Below the pieces are notes generated by a model. That model was not told where the DNA came from. It did not search any database and saw nothing but the letters and a program-made list of their open reading frames with translations. From Otis tarda (Eukaryota; Chordata; Aves; Otidiformes; Otididae), in NCBI GenBank assembly GCA_026413225.1, contig CM048591.1, positions 38,223,803 through 38,287,802 of the forward strand: a stretch of 64,000 nucleotides of DNA. Direction: 5' to 3'. This document shows positions 13,362 through 27,400 of the stretch, piece after piece; the stretch's first letter is position 1, and every line of letters begins with the position of its first letter. A program made the position numbers and the translations under genes.

Positions 13362-16300
13362 CAGTTACATCTCTGAACTGAGGCATCCCAGTTTAAAATT
13401 AAGATTGGTAATGAAAACAGCACACTAGCAATCACAGCCCTGAGAAGTTCAAGATGTGTTTTTATACGATGTTTTACGAGACTTGGGAGCTGGACTACTA
13501 TCCTCAGCTGTGGCTTTGTAACCTGTGAGGCTGAAAGCTGTGTAGTCAAATCCACAAAATTCCTGCGGAAACTTGGCAAGTGTCAGTTTTCTCTGAAAAA
13601 TTAAGCATCTGTACAGACCAAGAAGTTTTCTGAAAACAAGTATACATGGACGTCCTTCGAGAACTGTGTGGCTATGCCTCTCTGGAAATTAGGAGCCCAG
13701 TCTCCCAGTCACTTAGAATGACACTACAAAGCAACACAGATGCTTCTGTAAAATTCTCCCTAAATTGTAAATGACTGAAATATGTATTTGAGGACAAAGT
13801 AATCTCTACCAGAGAAACGAACAAGATTTGAACCATGACCAGCTTCCTTTCCTACTATTTTCCTCCAAGTTTCCCAGAAAAGCTATTTCAACTGCGCCTA
13901 CAATGAGTATGGCATGAAGCCTGTGCATCAAGTTCAGAACAGTTTAAAATAATTTATGGTGTTCTGCTATAAAACCAGCAACTCAGCAACCACTGTTGAT
14001 GCCCGAAGTAGTCTGATATTGCCCCTTCAATCATAATTTAAAAAATTAAGCAAACAACTGTTCAATTAAACAAAAGGTTATCAGTCAAAAAATTAAATTT
14101 ATAGGGTCTAATACTGAAAGGTGCTGATTGACCCCTCGGAGGCACTGAGGAACCTCATGTACCACGTGGCAGGTCACAGAAAGAACTCACATGTTCTACG
14201 ACTGCACTATGAGGACTTCATCGGTGAGGTCTACAGAAGGGCAATCTATTGACCTAAATATGTTTGCCACTATGGTACAAGATCAGGATATTTATTGTGG
14301 CTGTTGTGGCTATTATGTGCAATTCTTTTTTTTTTCCCTTGTATTATTTGTCTGTGTGCAGCTCTGTGAGAGAGTTTGATATAGATGTAATATGGAAAAA
14401 CACCTAAAAATATTTTCAGAAAATACTTCCAAGAAAAAAGCAAGAGGTATTTAACTTCAGTTTATTTGTGCATCTTTCACACCCACTTTAGCAAACAAAT
14501 TTACTAACTTCCATAAACAACTGATTTTTAAAAAATATGAAAGAATGTTAATGAATTTTGAATTTATAAATACTTACACTAGGAAGTAGTTTGCTAGAGT
14601 ACCCTTAATTGGTTAAGAAATAGAAACTGTACCATATGTTATATTTTTCAAAGAGAATGATCACATCTGGAATTTTAAATATCAAGTATTTCCAACAAAT
14701 TGCTTATGGACAATCTAGAGACTTAAGATTATTTATGGAGGAAATTCAGGAGCTAAATGCAAATAATTGAAGGAAACTGCAGTCTCATTTTGCATACTTG
14801 AGAACACAGGAGAAGAAATTGCTTAAAAAGAGATAGTTTGCCTTCATGCTGTAGATTTAATTCATACATATATCAAACAAGTCAAAATAACCAAACATTT
14901 CCTCCACATGTTCTTAACATTAAAAATAAAGAAGTCTTGTATCACTATCTGTACACGGCACACAAACTGGAGAACTAAGGCAGACAGCTGTTCTCTCTTC
15001 TGTTGCTTTCCACAAACGGATTTCAGAGCCATTACTACTTGCTGCCAGTTTTTCAACTGTAAGCAAATTTTTATCCTATAATGAAAAATCAATATGCCAT
15101 CTAGTTTTTACAATGTTTACCTTTTGTTTCACTTTTTAACAATACATAGTAATGCAGAAATTTATTTTGCTTATTTTCTTCAGTATTTTTTCCAACTATG
15201 CAAACTACACGATGACATTTCTGTAATTGTGACATGCTGAGCTGATCATTCTCCTCATTTAAAGGTTACATACAAAATTAAAAAAAAATAAACTCATGAC
15301 AAAAAGTATAGATTTCTTCCCAATTTCTTTATTTTAAAGTGCATTTCCTAGGCTTTCCCTTCACATACAAAACAGAAATCCATTGCTTGTTTAATATTCA
15401 TAGTTATTGTGTATTTAAGACTGCATTATCCGTCTTAACTATTTAGAGACAACACAAGTGAATCTTGACAGAATCTAAACTCCTGCGTTAAGTGTAATAC
15501 AGATTCTACATACTAAGTGCATTCATGAAACTTTGAAATGCATGGTTTCAATTTTCTAACCAACTTTCTAACTTGAGACAACTAAACTTATGAGTTATCT
15601 CTAGTACTGCAGCTGCAATCCAAAAGGGAAAATTCCAGCCTTCTCACAGTATGAACACTGTCTCAGCTGAAAAGTTAACTGGAATGATTTTATCTACAGA
15701 AAAACAATTTTAGGTAAGATTGAGAGGCAACTAACAGTGTAATCTTCCTGTATTTCCACATCCTGGACAGAATAAACAACAAAGATGATCTCATTTACAC
15801 CACAGTGTAAGCCTAAAGCCTTATTTTGGTGCAACCAAATCTCTACAACAGGAACTCTTATATACAGGCAAAGAATATAGTGGGGGAAAATACAGATGTG
15901 AATTTCTAGTCCGAACTTGTTCCTCCATAAAGTATGTTTCTCTTGTCAAATACTAAGTGGTATGGTAGGAAACATAAAAGGCACCTGCTTAACCTTCTTG
16001 ACTATGGTAATGCTCATCACAATGCAGATTTTCTGTGCCAGAGTAAATACTCCAAAGCTACTAAAATCAGCTAAAAGACAAAGATTTCAATGAAAATTTT
16101 GAGAATGCCCTAATGACAGTGAGAATACTTAAGGAAAGCTATGAGAGATTGAATGCCTATGCAATTAAAATTCAAGTTGTTAGTGTTAAAACTCTAATAA
16201 TTGCAACTATACATATTTTGGTTAAAATTAAAAGAATAAATTAAAAACCCAATGTACCACACTGAAAAAGCAAACATTTTGATATCTTTCCTACATGTTT

Positions 16301-19300
16301 CTCTTTTAAATACTAATGGCCTGCAAAAAGGTCCTACTCAGTTCTGTACTAAAGGCAAAAAGAGCGAATGTGCCAAAAACGCAGGGAAAGACTCCAACAC
16401 GTAGCCCTTCTATGTCTTATGAGCCAAATGTTTTTTAGATGTGGTTCTGGGAAAAGTTCAGACAGTTTATAGCAAGTAAAGGCAATCAGATACCAGATGA
16501 CTTTATTTTGTAGTTTGCTTCAGCTTCTGATTTGACAAATTCTTATTGCCACTCCACTTATTACAGTAGGAGTTTATTATCTTTCCTCTCCTTCCCACAA
16601 CTTTTCCTCTTCTATTTGCAATCATTCTTACTTTGTATCAGTCTGTAATACAGAGTGGGGGAAAAGTTGTGGCTGCATCCAATTTCAGCCATTGAAGTCT
16701 GAATATCCCAAGGGAAAATCTGCTATCTAGTAAAAGAAACTTTAAAAATACCCTGCCATTGATATAACAACATGCAGATCTTAGCAAGTATTAAGTTAAC
16801 ATCCAAATGTCCCAGGAGTGTAGCAATTGTTACCCCTACTTTACAAAGGAATAAAGCTGAAAAAAGCAGGGAAAAGAGCATTAGAAAATTGACTCTGGTA
16901 CCTCTTCGGAACATGGTGCTGATCATCTCCAGTTTTGGAAGAAAATATTGGACAATAGGTGGTAATTCAAATAAATGTGTGAGTCAAAATACAGGAAAAG
17001 ACTCTTGTTTTATTCTTTGACCCCAGTTACCTGACCAGCTCAGACTTGCTAGCCACTTGTCGACATGTGACAGGAATTGCTTGGCAAAGTGACCAGGATA
17101 TGATCCAGCAATATTAAATAACACATTATAAAAAAATACCACAGAGGCTCACGTACATTGAAAAGTATTGGGAAATTGACTTTTCTTTGTGGAGAACTAG
17201 CAAAAAAAGATAGCCTTGTGATGGCTTACCTAGTGCAGTTTAGGCATATAAGTTAATAAAGGAAATTAAAGTAGTGGCAAAGTATTCATTGAAACAAAAC
17301 AGCAACAGAAAGTTTAGAAATAAAAGCAAGGACAAAGAGGCAGTAGAAGGACAAATAAGCTATCAAAACGTTATAGAAAATTTAAATTTTCCATACTTGA
17401 ACCCAACTGAACTTGAACTCCAACTGAAAATAATTACCATTATCCAAATACTTCATGTTACTAGAGATGTCACGATGTCATTATTTCATTTAATGACACC
17501 AGAATTTGGGACTAGTCATACATCTGCAATTTTGTCAGAAAGTCTATGTTTTGACCTTTTTTTTTTTTTTTTCTGACTGTGTTTTGACTGTTTAGCTAGA
17601 TTTCCCCAAGGTGAAACCAACATTACGGAGTATCTTTTGAAAAGTAACAGAGAGCACAGCTATGTAGGCATGCGGTTTATGAAACTTCCTGCAATTCAAT
17701 TAGTAAGCCTTGCTAACAGACAGAAAGAGATGCTAGTCTCCTAGATATTATATCGTCATAGCTGGAGAGAGACAATTAGGACGCGGTTTCCAACAGGCCC
17801 ATCACAAAAGCACCTCTGGGATAAGAGAAGAAGAAACCGAGTTCAGGGTTGCTAACCTAGAGAAAAGATCAAAGGAAACAGAGCACAGGCCTAGCAGGAC
17901 ACGTGCCGTTAAAGGGTTACATGCAGCAAGGTACTTGGTATGGGGTTAAGAACAGACTTATTGTCTGACGTGAGAAGTGAAGCCTGTTGAGGAAAGACAA
18001 ATTAGAGAACAGAGTTACAGGCTTCGGGTGCACTGCCAAGGAAAGCCTGGCATCGGAGGAAGGACGCTGCAGTGAAATGGTGGCTGCCCTAAAGGAGCGG
18101 GGGCAACACAAAACAGAGGGCTAGGTCTGCATATGTTACCTCACTGTTATGATAGCTATGTATAAAATGAGCAACAGCCTTTAAGCAATGAAAAGCAGGC
18201 CTTTCCTCAACCACAACCTAAGTTATAGTAGAGAGGTGACGTCTAAACACCGGCTGTGCTGCACATGCTGTAAATGCTCAATAGAAAAGAGGTTTCACTG
18301 GTGGAGGAAAAATGCTTTGGTTCAAGTTTACGTCAAATCTCAAGGAAGTCCAACAGAAACAGCTGGAAACACCCAGCAGCAGAAAAGACAAGACAAATGC
18401 CAAAGTGAAAGGACCTGAAATACTGAGGTGGCACGGTAACGTGGCACAAGCAAAAGTCTTTGGAGACATATTCAGAGCTAAATTAGAGAAGATGTAAGGA
18501 GTATGCAAACATTCATTCTATACTGCATATCTTTCCCCTGCATGCAGACATTCTTCTGCGTATTAAAAGGAAGGAGGGAAAAAAAAAAAAACCAAAAGGA
18601 AAATAAGTTAATTGCTAGGAGCCAGGCCTTATTTCTTACAGAAACAGATTTTTTTTTAAAAAAAAAAAAACCAAATCAAACACCTTCAGTTATCGGTGTT
18701 GAAGTCAGCTACACACAGCTCAAATGATCAGTGTATCTTTGGAGACCCTCCGTCTTTGTCCTACAAATAGCAGTGGAAAAAGATGGGAGTGATTTTACTC
18801 TGTCAGCCAAGAGGATCAAGTTTATCTCGTATAAAAGAATAAATTATTCAATTTGCTATCTAATAGCTTAGGAGAAGCCAAAACAAAACCCCTTGAATTT
18901 CTGAGAAATATCTTTATTGTGCACATGGGACAGAGCTGAGGGAACAGATACTCTGAGATGAAAATCATCCTTACATTCAGTAATTTGCACTCTACTCTAT
19001 CCCCAGTGAAATCAAAGGGACCGTTTGAAGAACAATTTGCTACCCACGGTGGTCCCTGAAGTCATGTGCATTAACTTGACTGGGTGATTATGTTCAACAA
19101 CATCCTGGTGCTGTGGCAGGACAAGAAGTGACTGGGATCCTAACCCTGCCGCTCTTCTGCAGAACTGCCGCTCGTGGCTCTTCCACGGGACGGCTGCTCA
19201 CAGCTGGGCCTGCTGCTGGTGGCAGGACAAACCTCTGAGGACAGCACTGTCTAATGCCACTAAGTCTACTGCTGATCGATGCCACTTAACATAACTCCTG

Positions 19301-21029
19301 TACTAAGCCTAACTTTGTAAACCTGTGACCAACACGGACACATACTCAGTATGTCACTGGGAACTAAGATATTTTACCTTGTTACAGAGCATGAAAAAAA
19401 CAATGACACTAATAAAACACTCAAAGTGAAACAAACCATCTTTATATAGTTACATTCTTTAGGACTTCAAAATTACTTCAACATCTTGTTTACTGCTTCG
19501 CATTTGAAGTTGTTAATTTAGAAGGCACCATCATTGTCCCATTAAAAGCGAATAATGACTTCTCACTCTGACAGTGATCTCCTAATGCACTCCTAATTAT
19601 AATCTTTAAAGACATTGATACAACTCACTCATTCATGCAAATTATCAGCTGGAGAAAATTACCACAACTTCAGAATTTTCATCAGAATAGTGACGATTAA
19701 TACAAGCTGAAAATCAAGACAGTTGTTTTTACTGCTGCATAGTACAGCAAGTAAATGCTATTTATGTAGAGTCACGAAGACACCATAACACTCACCTTTA
19801 GGAACTCACACAGGTTTCAAGAGACTTTATGAGCAGTGGTGAATATTCTCAGTTTCTCCTCATAACTCTGTTCAATTTTGGACTATCTGTCTTTAGAAAA
19901 AGAGGGAAGCAAGGAGAAGATCAAGAAAAAATGAGAGTGAGCATGGTTCTTTAGCACTGCCACCAAGACACTCGAGAAGGAAGGTCTTGTTCCAGTTCCT
20001 TACTCAATAGCTATTTTAATCCAGTTTCAAATTTGGAAAACAGATCCGAGGTCAGAGTATGAAATTTAGATGTTTAGTCTTGCTGTATGGGGCTAATGGA
20101 TCATACTTGCCCTGTTTCTGACCCAATGAATCTTTAAAAGTATTGTAAGTGAGCAGCATTAACAGCAAGCAAGACAGAAAACCAACATCTCCACTCCCTT
20201 CTTGCCATAAATCACCCACAGCAATGTCATTACGGTACTCTTCTGAGCTGGGACGTGATCACAGTTAGTAAGGTCCTGTGGAAGCACTCCTAACTCTACC
20301 CCAAAGGATAAAAAGCCCCCATCATCTCCCGCTCCACTTGTGTTCAGTACACAGCCTGCTCTGTGACATCTATCCTTGCATATTTATGGATTTGATCCTC
20401 AAAAGAGCACAGGTAGAGGAACACTTTCTGCACTTTAAAAAAAAGTACAGGTGGGAGAGGCAAACAAAGGCAGATGAAAATAGGAACTTTTAATTTCTGA
20501 AGAACCTAAATGTTAAAATCAACTGAGCATATAGAGATTAAGTATTCTGCAGCTAAGAAGAGGCTTTTAGAGTCTTAGTTTTGTAGTAGAGCACCTGTCA
20601 CAGATGCTAAATTGTATTTATAATGATTTACTGGATAATAATATAAGTTCTTACAGTGTCAGAAAAATATTACTGTACTTCACCCTGCACAAATTTATCT
20701 TCAAAGTAAATAAGTCACTACAGTAAAGTCAATAATTTCTATAATATGTTTAATCTTCATGGATGCAATATGGGCTGTGTAAACCTACCGAAGAGCTATG
20801 TAACATTGCCCAGGATAGGTACTTAACAATTTTGTAGGCAAACCCTCAACGGTGAAAACATTAAGGAGACTAACTTAATCTTATCAGAAAGCCTGAATTG
20901 CATCTATGACCTTTGGAGACTGAGAGACTTAGACCACATAACTTGACTGTTTAAAGCTATGACTGGCAAAAAAGTTCTGATTCTTAAGGGGTACTACTAC
21001 AGAGGAAGAACAATTCATGCTCAGTCAGA

Positions 21030-21276
21030 AAAGCTGACATCTGGAGAATGAAGAGAAAAAAAAATAACTGAAAAGAGAGAAAAATATGGAAAAGTCAGAT
21101 TAAAGGAAGAAACTAGTGGAAGAGAAATACAAATATAAGTAGAAAAAAATCAGAACAAAGGTAAATATATAAAATACTAAGAATAGCAACAATTAAGAAA
21201 ATAAAAAGGACAAAAAAGCTGAACACATAATGAAAGAAATAACAGATGTCTTAAGAAAAAAAAAAAATGAAAACTT
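21030..21276. repeat. Purine-biased (A/G-rich) tract
   Basis: For about 250 bases the plus strand is dominated by A and G, with very few C or T and several A runs, including one near 21256-21268. It is not a clean tandem repeat. It could be a degraded low-complexity insertion or simple strand-asymmetric sequence. Confidence 0.6.
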
Positions 21277-22265
21277 TGCAATGTACAATCTGTTTTTTCT
21301 TACACGATATTGAAAACACCAGAAAATGTTGTTATTATTTATTGTCTATAGGAGTTTGGAAGTAACTGTGGCAAAGCTGTCTGTCAGATTCACATTATGT
21401 GGTCCATACTGGGGTTGGCTGCCGTATGGAATGCTTTGCTACAGGTGGGCAAGAAAACATTTTGGCCTTAATTTATCCTTTTCAGCTTTCTCCTACAAAA
21501 TTAGGGCTGGAAAAGAGCCCTCAGACAGCCAAGTTAATGACTTCTTTAACTTTAGCAGAAAACAGCATTGTCCTCAGAAGAATCACAGAAGAGAGTGCAA
21601 ATGGGGCACAAGCACCTCCTGCCTATCTGCAGGCTATGCCTTCCAAGTGTGCACTTCAGAAAATTTTAAATCACTGGTTCCTCTTGACCTTCTCTGCTTA
21701 GAGAGGATATCACAAAATCATCATGTGATGGTAAGTGATAAGGCTACTAATGACAGTCATTGCAACAAGAGCCACCCTGTCTTGAATCTGAAATCCTGAA
21801 AAAACATTCAAGGAATATTTCTTTCAGACAGCAGACTTACTCCCGGTCTCCTTGTCTGCTCTTCACATTTTCTTTAGCGAGTGAATGTGATGTTTGTCAG
21901 TGCAGTTCCCCTCTGTATGAACCTTAATTTTGCTACTTTAACTTGATCGATCCGCTCAGAGGAAGAAAAGGAGCAGAACAGATACCATGCAGCTACGTGA
22001 AGGTCAGCACAACTCTAATACTGTTAGTATGGCTCTGCTATACAGTGCTTTCACCTTTCTCTGCTTGGATTGTGGGTCAGAACACATCTGTCAGCCATAG
22101 TATATATTCTACTAGTGTCCCATTACTATCCAACCAACCCCCATTCAGTTTGCAAACTTAAAATATCTGAGATACTACATGGCAGTGTGATGAAAAGACC
22201 AAGTAACAAATCATATTTCTAAACTGCATCTACACTGTCCTATGAGAACATGGATGGTAAGCTTC

Positions 22266-22856
22266 TGTGCAGGTTTTGGCTGGGATAGAGTTAATTTTCT
22301 TCACAGTAGCTAGTATGTGGCTATGTTTTGGATTTGTGCTGAAAACAGTGTTGATAACACAGGGATGTTTTTGTTCCTGCTGAGCAGTGCTTACACAGTC
22401 ACGACCTTTTCTGCTTCGCACCCCACCTCACCAGCGAGGAGGCTGAGGGTGCACAAGAAGTTGGGAGGGGATGCAGCTGATGAAAGGCATATCCCATATT
22501 GTACAAGTCATGCTCAGTATATAAAGCTGGGGGAAGAAGGAGGAAGGGGAGGACTTTCAGAGTTACGGCGTTTTGTCTTCTTAAGTAACTATTACACATG
22601 ATGGAGCCTGGCTTTCCTGGAGATGGCTGAACACCTGCCTACTGATGGGAAGTAGTGAATGAATTCCTTGTTTTGCTTTGCTTGAATGTGCAGCTTCTGC
22701 TTTACCTATTAAACTGTCTTTACCTATTAAACTGTCTTTATCTCAACTCACGAGTTCTCATTTTTACTCTTCCAATTCCTTCCCCCATCCCACTGTGGGG
22801 GGAGTGAGTGCTGGGGTGGGTGGTGCTCAGTTGCTGGCTGGGGTTAAACCACAACA
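22266..22856 (+). mobile_element. Solo LTR of an avian endogenous retrovirus (fossil)
   Basis: This block of about 590 bp has the layout of a retroviral long terminal repeat in plus orientation. It begins near a TG and a motif GGCTGGGATAGAGTTAAT that I recall as typical of a common bird LTR. It has a TATA box (TATATAAA) at 22518-22525, polyadenylation-type ATTAAA signals at 22708-22713 and 22726-22731, and the ending GGGGTTAAACCACAACA, also typical of that LTR. The polyadenylation region is a perfect 18-base tandem duplication (22701-22718, 22719-22736). No internal retroviral region or partner LTR lies on either side, so it is a solo LTR left by recombination between LTRs. An ERVL- or ERVK-like class is possible; the exact family needs a repeat library. 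I saw no clear target-site duplication, so the left edge is approximate. The short frames inside are not genes. Confidence 0.85.
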
Positions 22857-24335
22857 ACTTTCTTTGGGCAAAAATTCCTTATTGTCCAAACTATCTTTGC
22901 CTTGGGCCATACCTGAAAGCATCATTTGCTCAGCCTACCTAAGCCTGTCATGGAGCAACCTTCGGACTGCTTGCCACAGATAGCACTCCATAGTGGCACC
23001 TACAGAGTGATCCTGAGAAACATCTCTGTTTCTGCCACAGACAATCTTTCCTGGACTCTCTCTACTCCTGGCTCCTTGCAAAATTAAACACCACTTCCCA
23101 AGGAAGGAGATGGCTGCAATCTGGGCAAGGGCAAGCATAACACTGACTTCACACGAGGATTTCCTCCCTCCAAGATCACTACTGTACGCCAAAAATCAAG
23201 GCAGTAGTATCCATGTGATGGCCTTCACAGAACAATTGCTCCAAAACATGCTCCATCAGATATATCCATTGCATGAATAATAAAATATCAACTTCTTAGT
23301 GTAGCTCTTTGGTTTTGTGAAATGGAAGGATGCTGGATACTCTCAAAAATATTCAATGAGGAGAGACAAAGTATATGGTCCTTGTCAACGACAAGCTTTG
23401 TTGACGCTTGTTGAGTGTTAAGTGCACATATTATCCTGGAGTCCCTCTATCTTGATTCAATGTCCTGCAGAAAAGCCTCTGCTCCAAATTTCCATCCTCT
23501 CATGTACGCGTATACTCAGATATTTTGACTTCTACCCCACATCCCTCTATGCCAAGTCTCTTTGGTGCTACTGAATTATGCTGACCTTCAGCAAGTGATG
23601 TGAAGCCCAGATGGGGTGGCCAAGTAGATGATGAAGGAACCCCCCTAGTGGATGGATAATGGCATTAGATGAGACAATGAAGACACAATATGAAGCAGAT
23701 CATGGGGTTTTGTATGAAGGACCTGTATGGGGTATGAAGAGTCACTAGCATCTTGCTAGAGATGCTCTGAGAACTTGTGAGCTAAGTATCCAGCCTAATG
23801 GTGCCCTAGAGACCATCTCTGGCACTGGAAACACTTGGAAGTGTGGCACAAACCTCAGGAATTATTTAGGAGACCTTAAACAACTTGGACATGGCCAAAG
23901 AATAAAATTATTACTTAAAAATGTAAACACAGCATCTCTTTCTTTCCAGAGTATAGGAGCATGCTTTGCATTTGGACAGATCTTGGTGAGAAAGAAAGTC
24001 CCTGGACACCCTTATAATTAAACAAAGTATTTCACAAAAAACCTCTACAGGAACACACTGGCAAATGAAAGGAAGGTATTGATTTGTGTGCCTGCAGAGA
24101 TCAGTACAAACTGTAATAAATTTCACTGTGTCACTGTGGAAAACCTTATAAAATAGACTGCTCTGTCTATGCTCTTACTGCTTCTTTCTTCAGTAGTGTT
24201 CTCCACAAAAGGACTAAATAATAAGTTGGTCCTACTTATCACCAAAATTTCAATGAAAATACTAGTGCACCAATAGCAAAGCTGAGAGCAGTGTAATTCT
24301 GAGAAGTAAATTCTGTATTATCTTTGGTAGAAAGA
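22857..24335. other. Non-coding DNA between the solo LTR and a CR1 tail
   Basis: No gene is recognised. The part from about 22860 to 23900 is less AT-rich than its surroundings, with several GATGAAG-like words at 23620-23740. It contains a small imperfect inverted repeat near 23384-23412 (GTCAAC ... GTTGAC). It could be unique DNA or an old unrecognised repeat beside the LTR. The minus-strand frames at 22935-23192 and 23911-24126 show no family signature. Confidence 0.5.
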
Positions 24336-24406
24336 TGTCTAAGGGGGGTTGGACTAGATGACCTTTGAAGGTCCCTTCCAACTCTAACCATTCTATGATT
24401 CTATGA
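24336..24406 (+). mobile_element. CR1 LINE 3'-end fragment
   Basis: About 70 bases match the well-known 3' tail of avian CR1 retrotransposons: GGTTGGACTAGATGACC, then AAGGTCCCTTCCAAC, then the terminal eight-base repeat ATTCTATG in two copies. Only the extreme 3' end is present, as expected for LINEs truncated at the 5' end during insertion. The 3' end points right, so the element is in plus orientation. It has no coding capacity. This is one of the clearest signs that the host is a bird or close reptile relative. Confidence 0.93.
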
Positions 24407-27400
24407 AAAATATTTTAAAACTTTAATTAAATGGTTAAATTCTACCTTTGCTTCCTACAAACACAATAGGCAAAAATGAAGTATTTACATTTTGGTTAGG
24501 CAAGATAGCCACACATCTACAAAAATACTTCTTCATTACCTGCTTTAAACCAAGTTAGCAGAACGAACTTAAATGTTAACAAATGACACCATCCCAAAAA
24601 TCCGCTTTTACCACTTCCGTTTTTTTCACCCATGACTCAACACATCAAGACATAGTCCTCAAAATATTTCCTTTTCCTGGATTTTCTGAATTCACAGCTA
24701 ACTCCTCAACATGCCAAAATAGTCTTTTTTAAAATGGCAAGGTAATGTGTTGATCCCAAAGCTCCTTGCTTAGCCTCAGACCTTTTTGCTTAAGATGTCA
24801 TATTTCCATGCAGATCCCAAAATTTTTATGAAAATTTCTCGTATGCTTCCTTCTTGGCAGAAAAGAACATCAGCACGGGATGTTTTTGAGAGAATCCTAA
24901 TCACATTGTAGACTGAAAAAAAAAAAAAAAGAGGATTTTCTGTTCGTTCACGTTCAGTTGTTCTCCTCAACACACCACAAAGGGGATGAAATCTACTTGG
25001 AAAATGAAGGAAACAAACATCACAGCAAACATGAGCTTCCCGTCCAAACTGATTTGTACAAGAGAAAACAGAAGCAGCTTAGTTATTTGTTTAAATATTT
25101 TTCTAAGATACCCAGCCTGAACTCACTACAGAAAGCCTTACAGAACCAAGCCATTGTGCAGCACAGCTCTTGAAGCCCTTCCGTTCACCACTGGAACTGA
25201 TCAGCTGAAGAAACCAGCTCCATGTCCAGACCTTTAACTGAAATCTGTGGAACGACACTGTGGCAGGGGCTGGTACCGATCGAACTGCCCAGCAACAGCA
25301 CCAACAAGCTTCAGCAAGGTGACATGACCAACCGTAAACTAGCCATCGTCTTGGTCGGCGTGAGTTTGTGAAAGTAGGATGCTTACTAGTGAGTGCTCTT
25401 CAGAGAAGGAACAGGAAGGCAGTCAAAATTAGATGATAAATCAAGTATAAATATGACTTCCTTAAAAATATGCACTTTTAAATGCATACTTTTGAGCTGA
25501 TTCAACTCAGCTTTACATATGTCGTTGACAAGCCTATGTTTTTTTTAATCAAATGCTCTTTGAAGGAAAAGTTCAAGTAAAATATGAACCTGCAGGACAA
25601 CTGGATCAGCCACAAAAGCACCAATAAAACCTCAAGTTAAATCAACTAATGGGTGATTAATTTAATCTCATCTCATTTTAAACCAAAAATACATTTCTGC
25701 AGCTGTCCGTAATGCTAGATGTCAAAGCAACATTTGTGTATTGATAACAGAATAGTACATTACTCCAAAGTAAACTTCCCCCGCACCTGAATTTGTTTCA
25801 TGTTGTACTTTTAAAATAGTGATACTCACAAAGCACATCTGCATAACAGCAAAGCAGAGCTCTGATGTCAAGAAACCATGGAAATGGGTCCTACTGTACA
25901 AGATTCCTGGGCTTACGCAAAGACACAATACAACTCCATGCATGATAAAAATAGACTTGTAAAATACAGGAAAAAAAAATATCCAAAATCATGATGGCAG
26001 CCCTAAATCCAGAGGGGGCAAAGATGATCTTTGCAAAATTATGTGCTAGAAGAAAGCAAAGCCACTCCAAACTCTCAATGAGAAGTCGCTCAAACAAAGG
26101 AATAAGAAATGTTATACGTTACATTTTGAGACTCCTGAGCATGTTTTTGTAATGTTCACAGAACTAGATCCAATATATGCTTCTAACAGTATGACTTAGT
26201 AAAAAACTGCATTTTCAGAAACAAAATTAATTTTTGATGCATTTCTGCTTGACTTTAATGGCTTTCCACTTGTTATTTAAAAGTAACAAAGCCACTGTTG
26301 CCCTACAACACACATTTATACCATCTCCTCATTACCACAGCTGAATAATGAAACAGTATGCATCTCTAAAGTTCAGCCCTCCTTTAGCAGGAAGTTGAAG
26401 TCAGCATTTCTAGGAGAATTTCTTTTAAAGAATTCACAGAAGCAACCCACAAGTATCAATATTCGCGGTGCAAACTCATATCTTTGTTCTGGTCTCTCTT
26501 GCTCACTCTGTCTCTTTTTGAATTTGCTATAAAAGCTAAATTAGGTCTCAGGGGCACTGCACCACTAAACAAAGATCTCTTCTAGCCCATTGTGATGGAA
26601 GTAAATGTACTCAGGAGGGAGATGTACTTAAAGGAGAGGCTAAAGTGTCTCCCTCCCCCAATTCTCTCATCTTTAACACAGATTTCTTTACCCCGCTTCA
26701 CAAAATCACTCACACTCATACACCTACCCCTCCTGCTTATAGTCTTCTCTCTTTCTCAGAAATGCAGCCAGCTGAATTTACTGAACTGGAATAAAAACCT
26801 TTTTTGGCATAACTTGTTAAGCTGTTCCAACATTTACATGATTCCTTCTATATTCTCTTCATGGATACATACATTCAAAATAAGTAAGAATACTTACTCT
26901 TTTCACCACTAGAACAGCTATTTTAAGAGGATATATCCATAGCCCAATCTGCAGTCTTATTATGACTTAATAACAAGCCAGTTCTGCTCTCCCTGTGCCT
27001 TCCTGTCTACTGTTGCTAATAACAAAGTTCTAATTTTTTTTTCAACTTTAGCTTCATCACCACAGGATTTAAAGTTACAGACACACTTACAACATGCCTC
27101 ACTATGAGGGATCACAGATTTCACTGGGAGGGAAAAGAGAAAGATAAAAAAAACCCAAAACCTGAACTGTACAATATATTTCCTGCTCAGTTACGAAAAC
27201 AAAATAATGAAATATTTCAAAAGTTTAAAATATTAAAAATATTTCAAAAACATAAAATCAAGAATGTCGTATTCAGCTGGCAAGTCTAGTATACACCCAT
27301 ACATATATGTATGTTACTTGAAGTTTGGCATTATAGATTTAAATGGAGACTAGTGATTACCACTTCCATTGGACACAGAAAACCTTGTTCACATATATTT

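Larger units (their letters stand above)
12001..22265. other. Non-coding AT-rich DNA left of the solo LTR
   Basis: No exon is supported. The longest frame here is 21326-21799 (plus strand, 157 codons). It has no recognisable domain, and I treat it as chance. Other visible items: a short triplicated motif at 13326-13361, T and A runs near 17557 and 18571, a T run directly followed by an A run at 18652-18673, a somewhat GC-richer block at about 17750-18180, another at about 19080-19265, and a strongly purine-biased stretch at about 21030-21276. Confidence 0.6.

Noticed and set aside
22317-22983. Several frames on both strands around 22.3-23.0 kb
   Set aside because: They lie in or across the solo LTR, which carries no genes.
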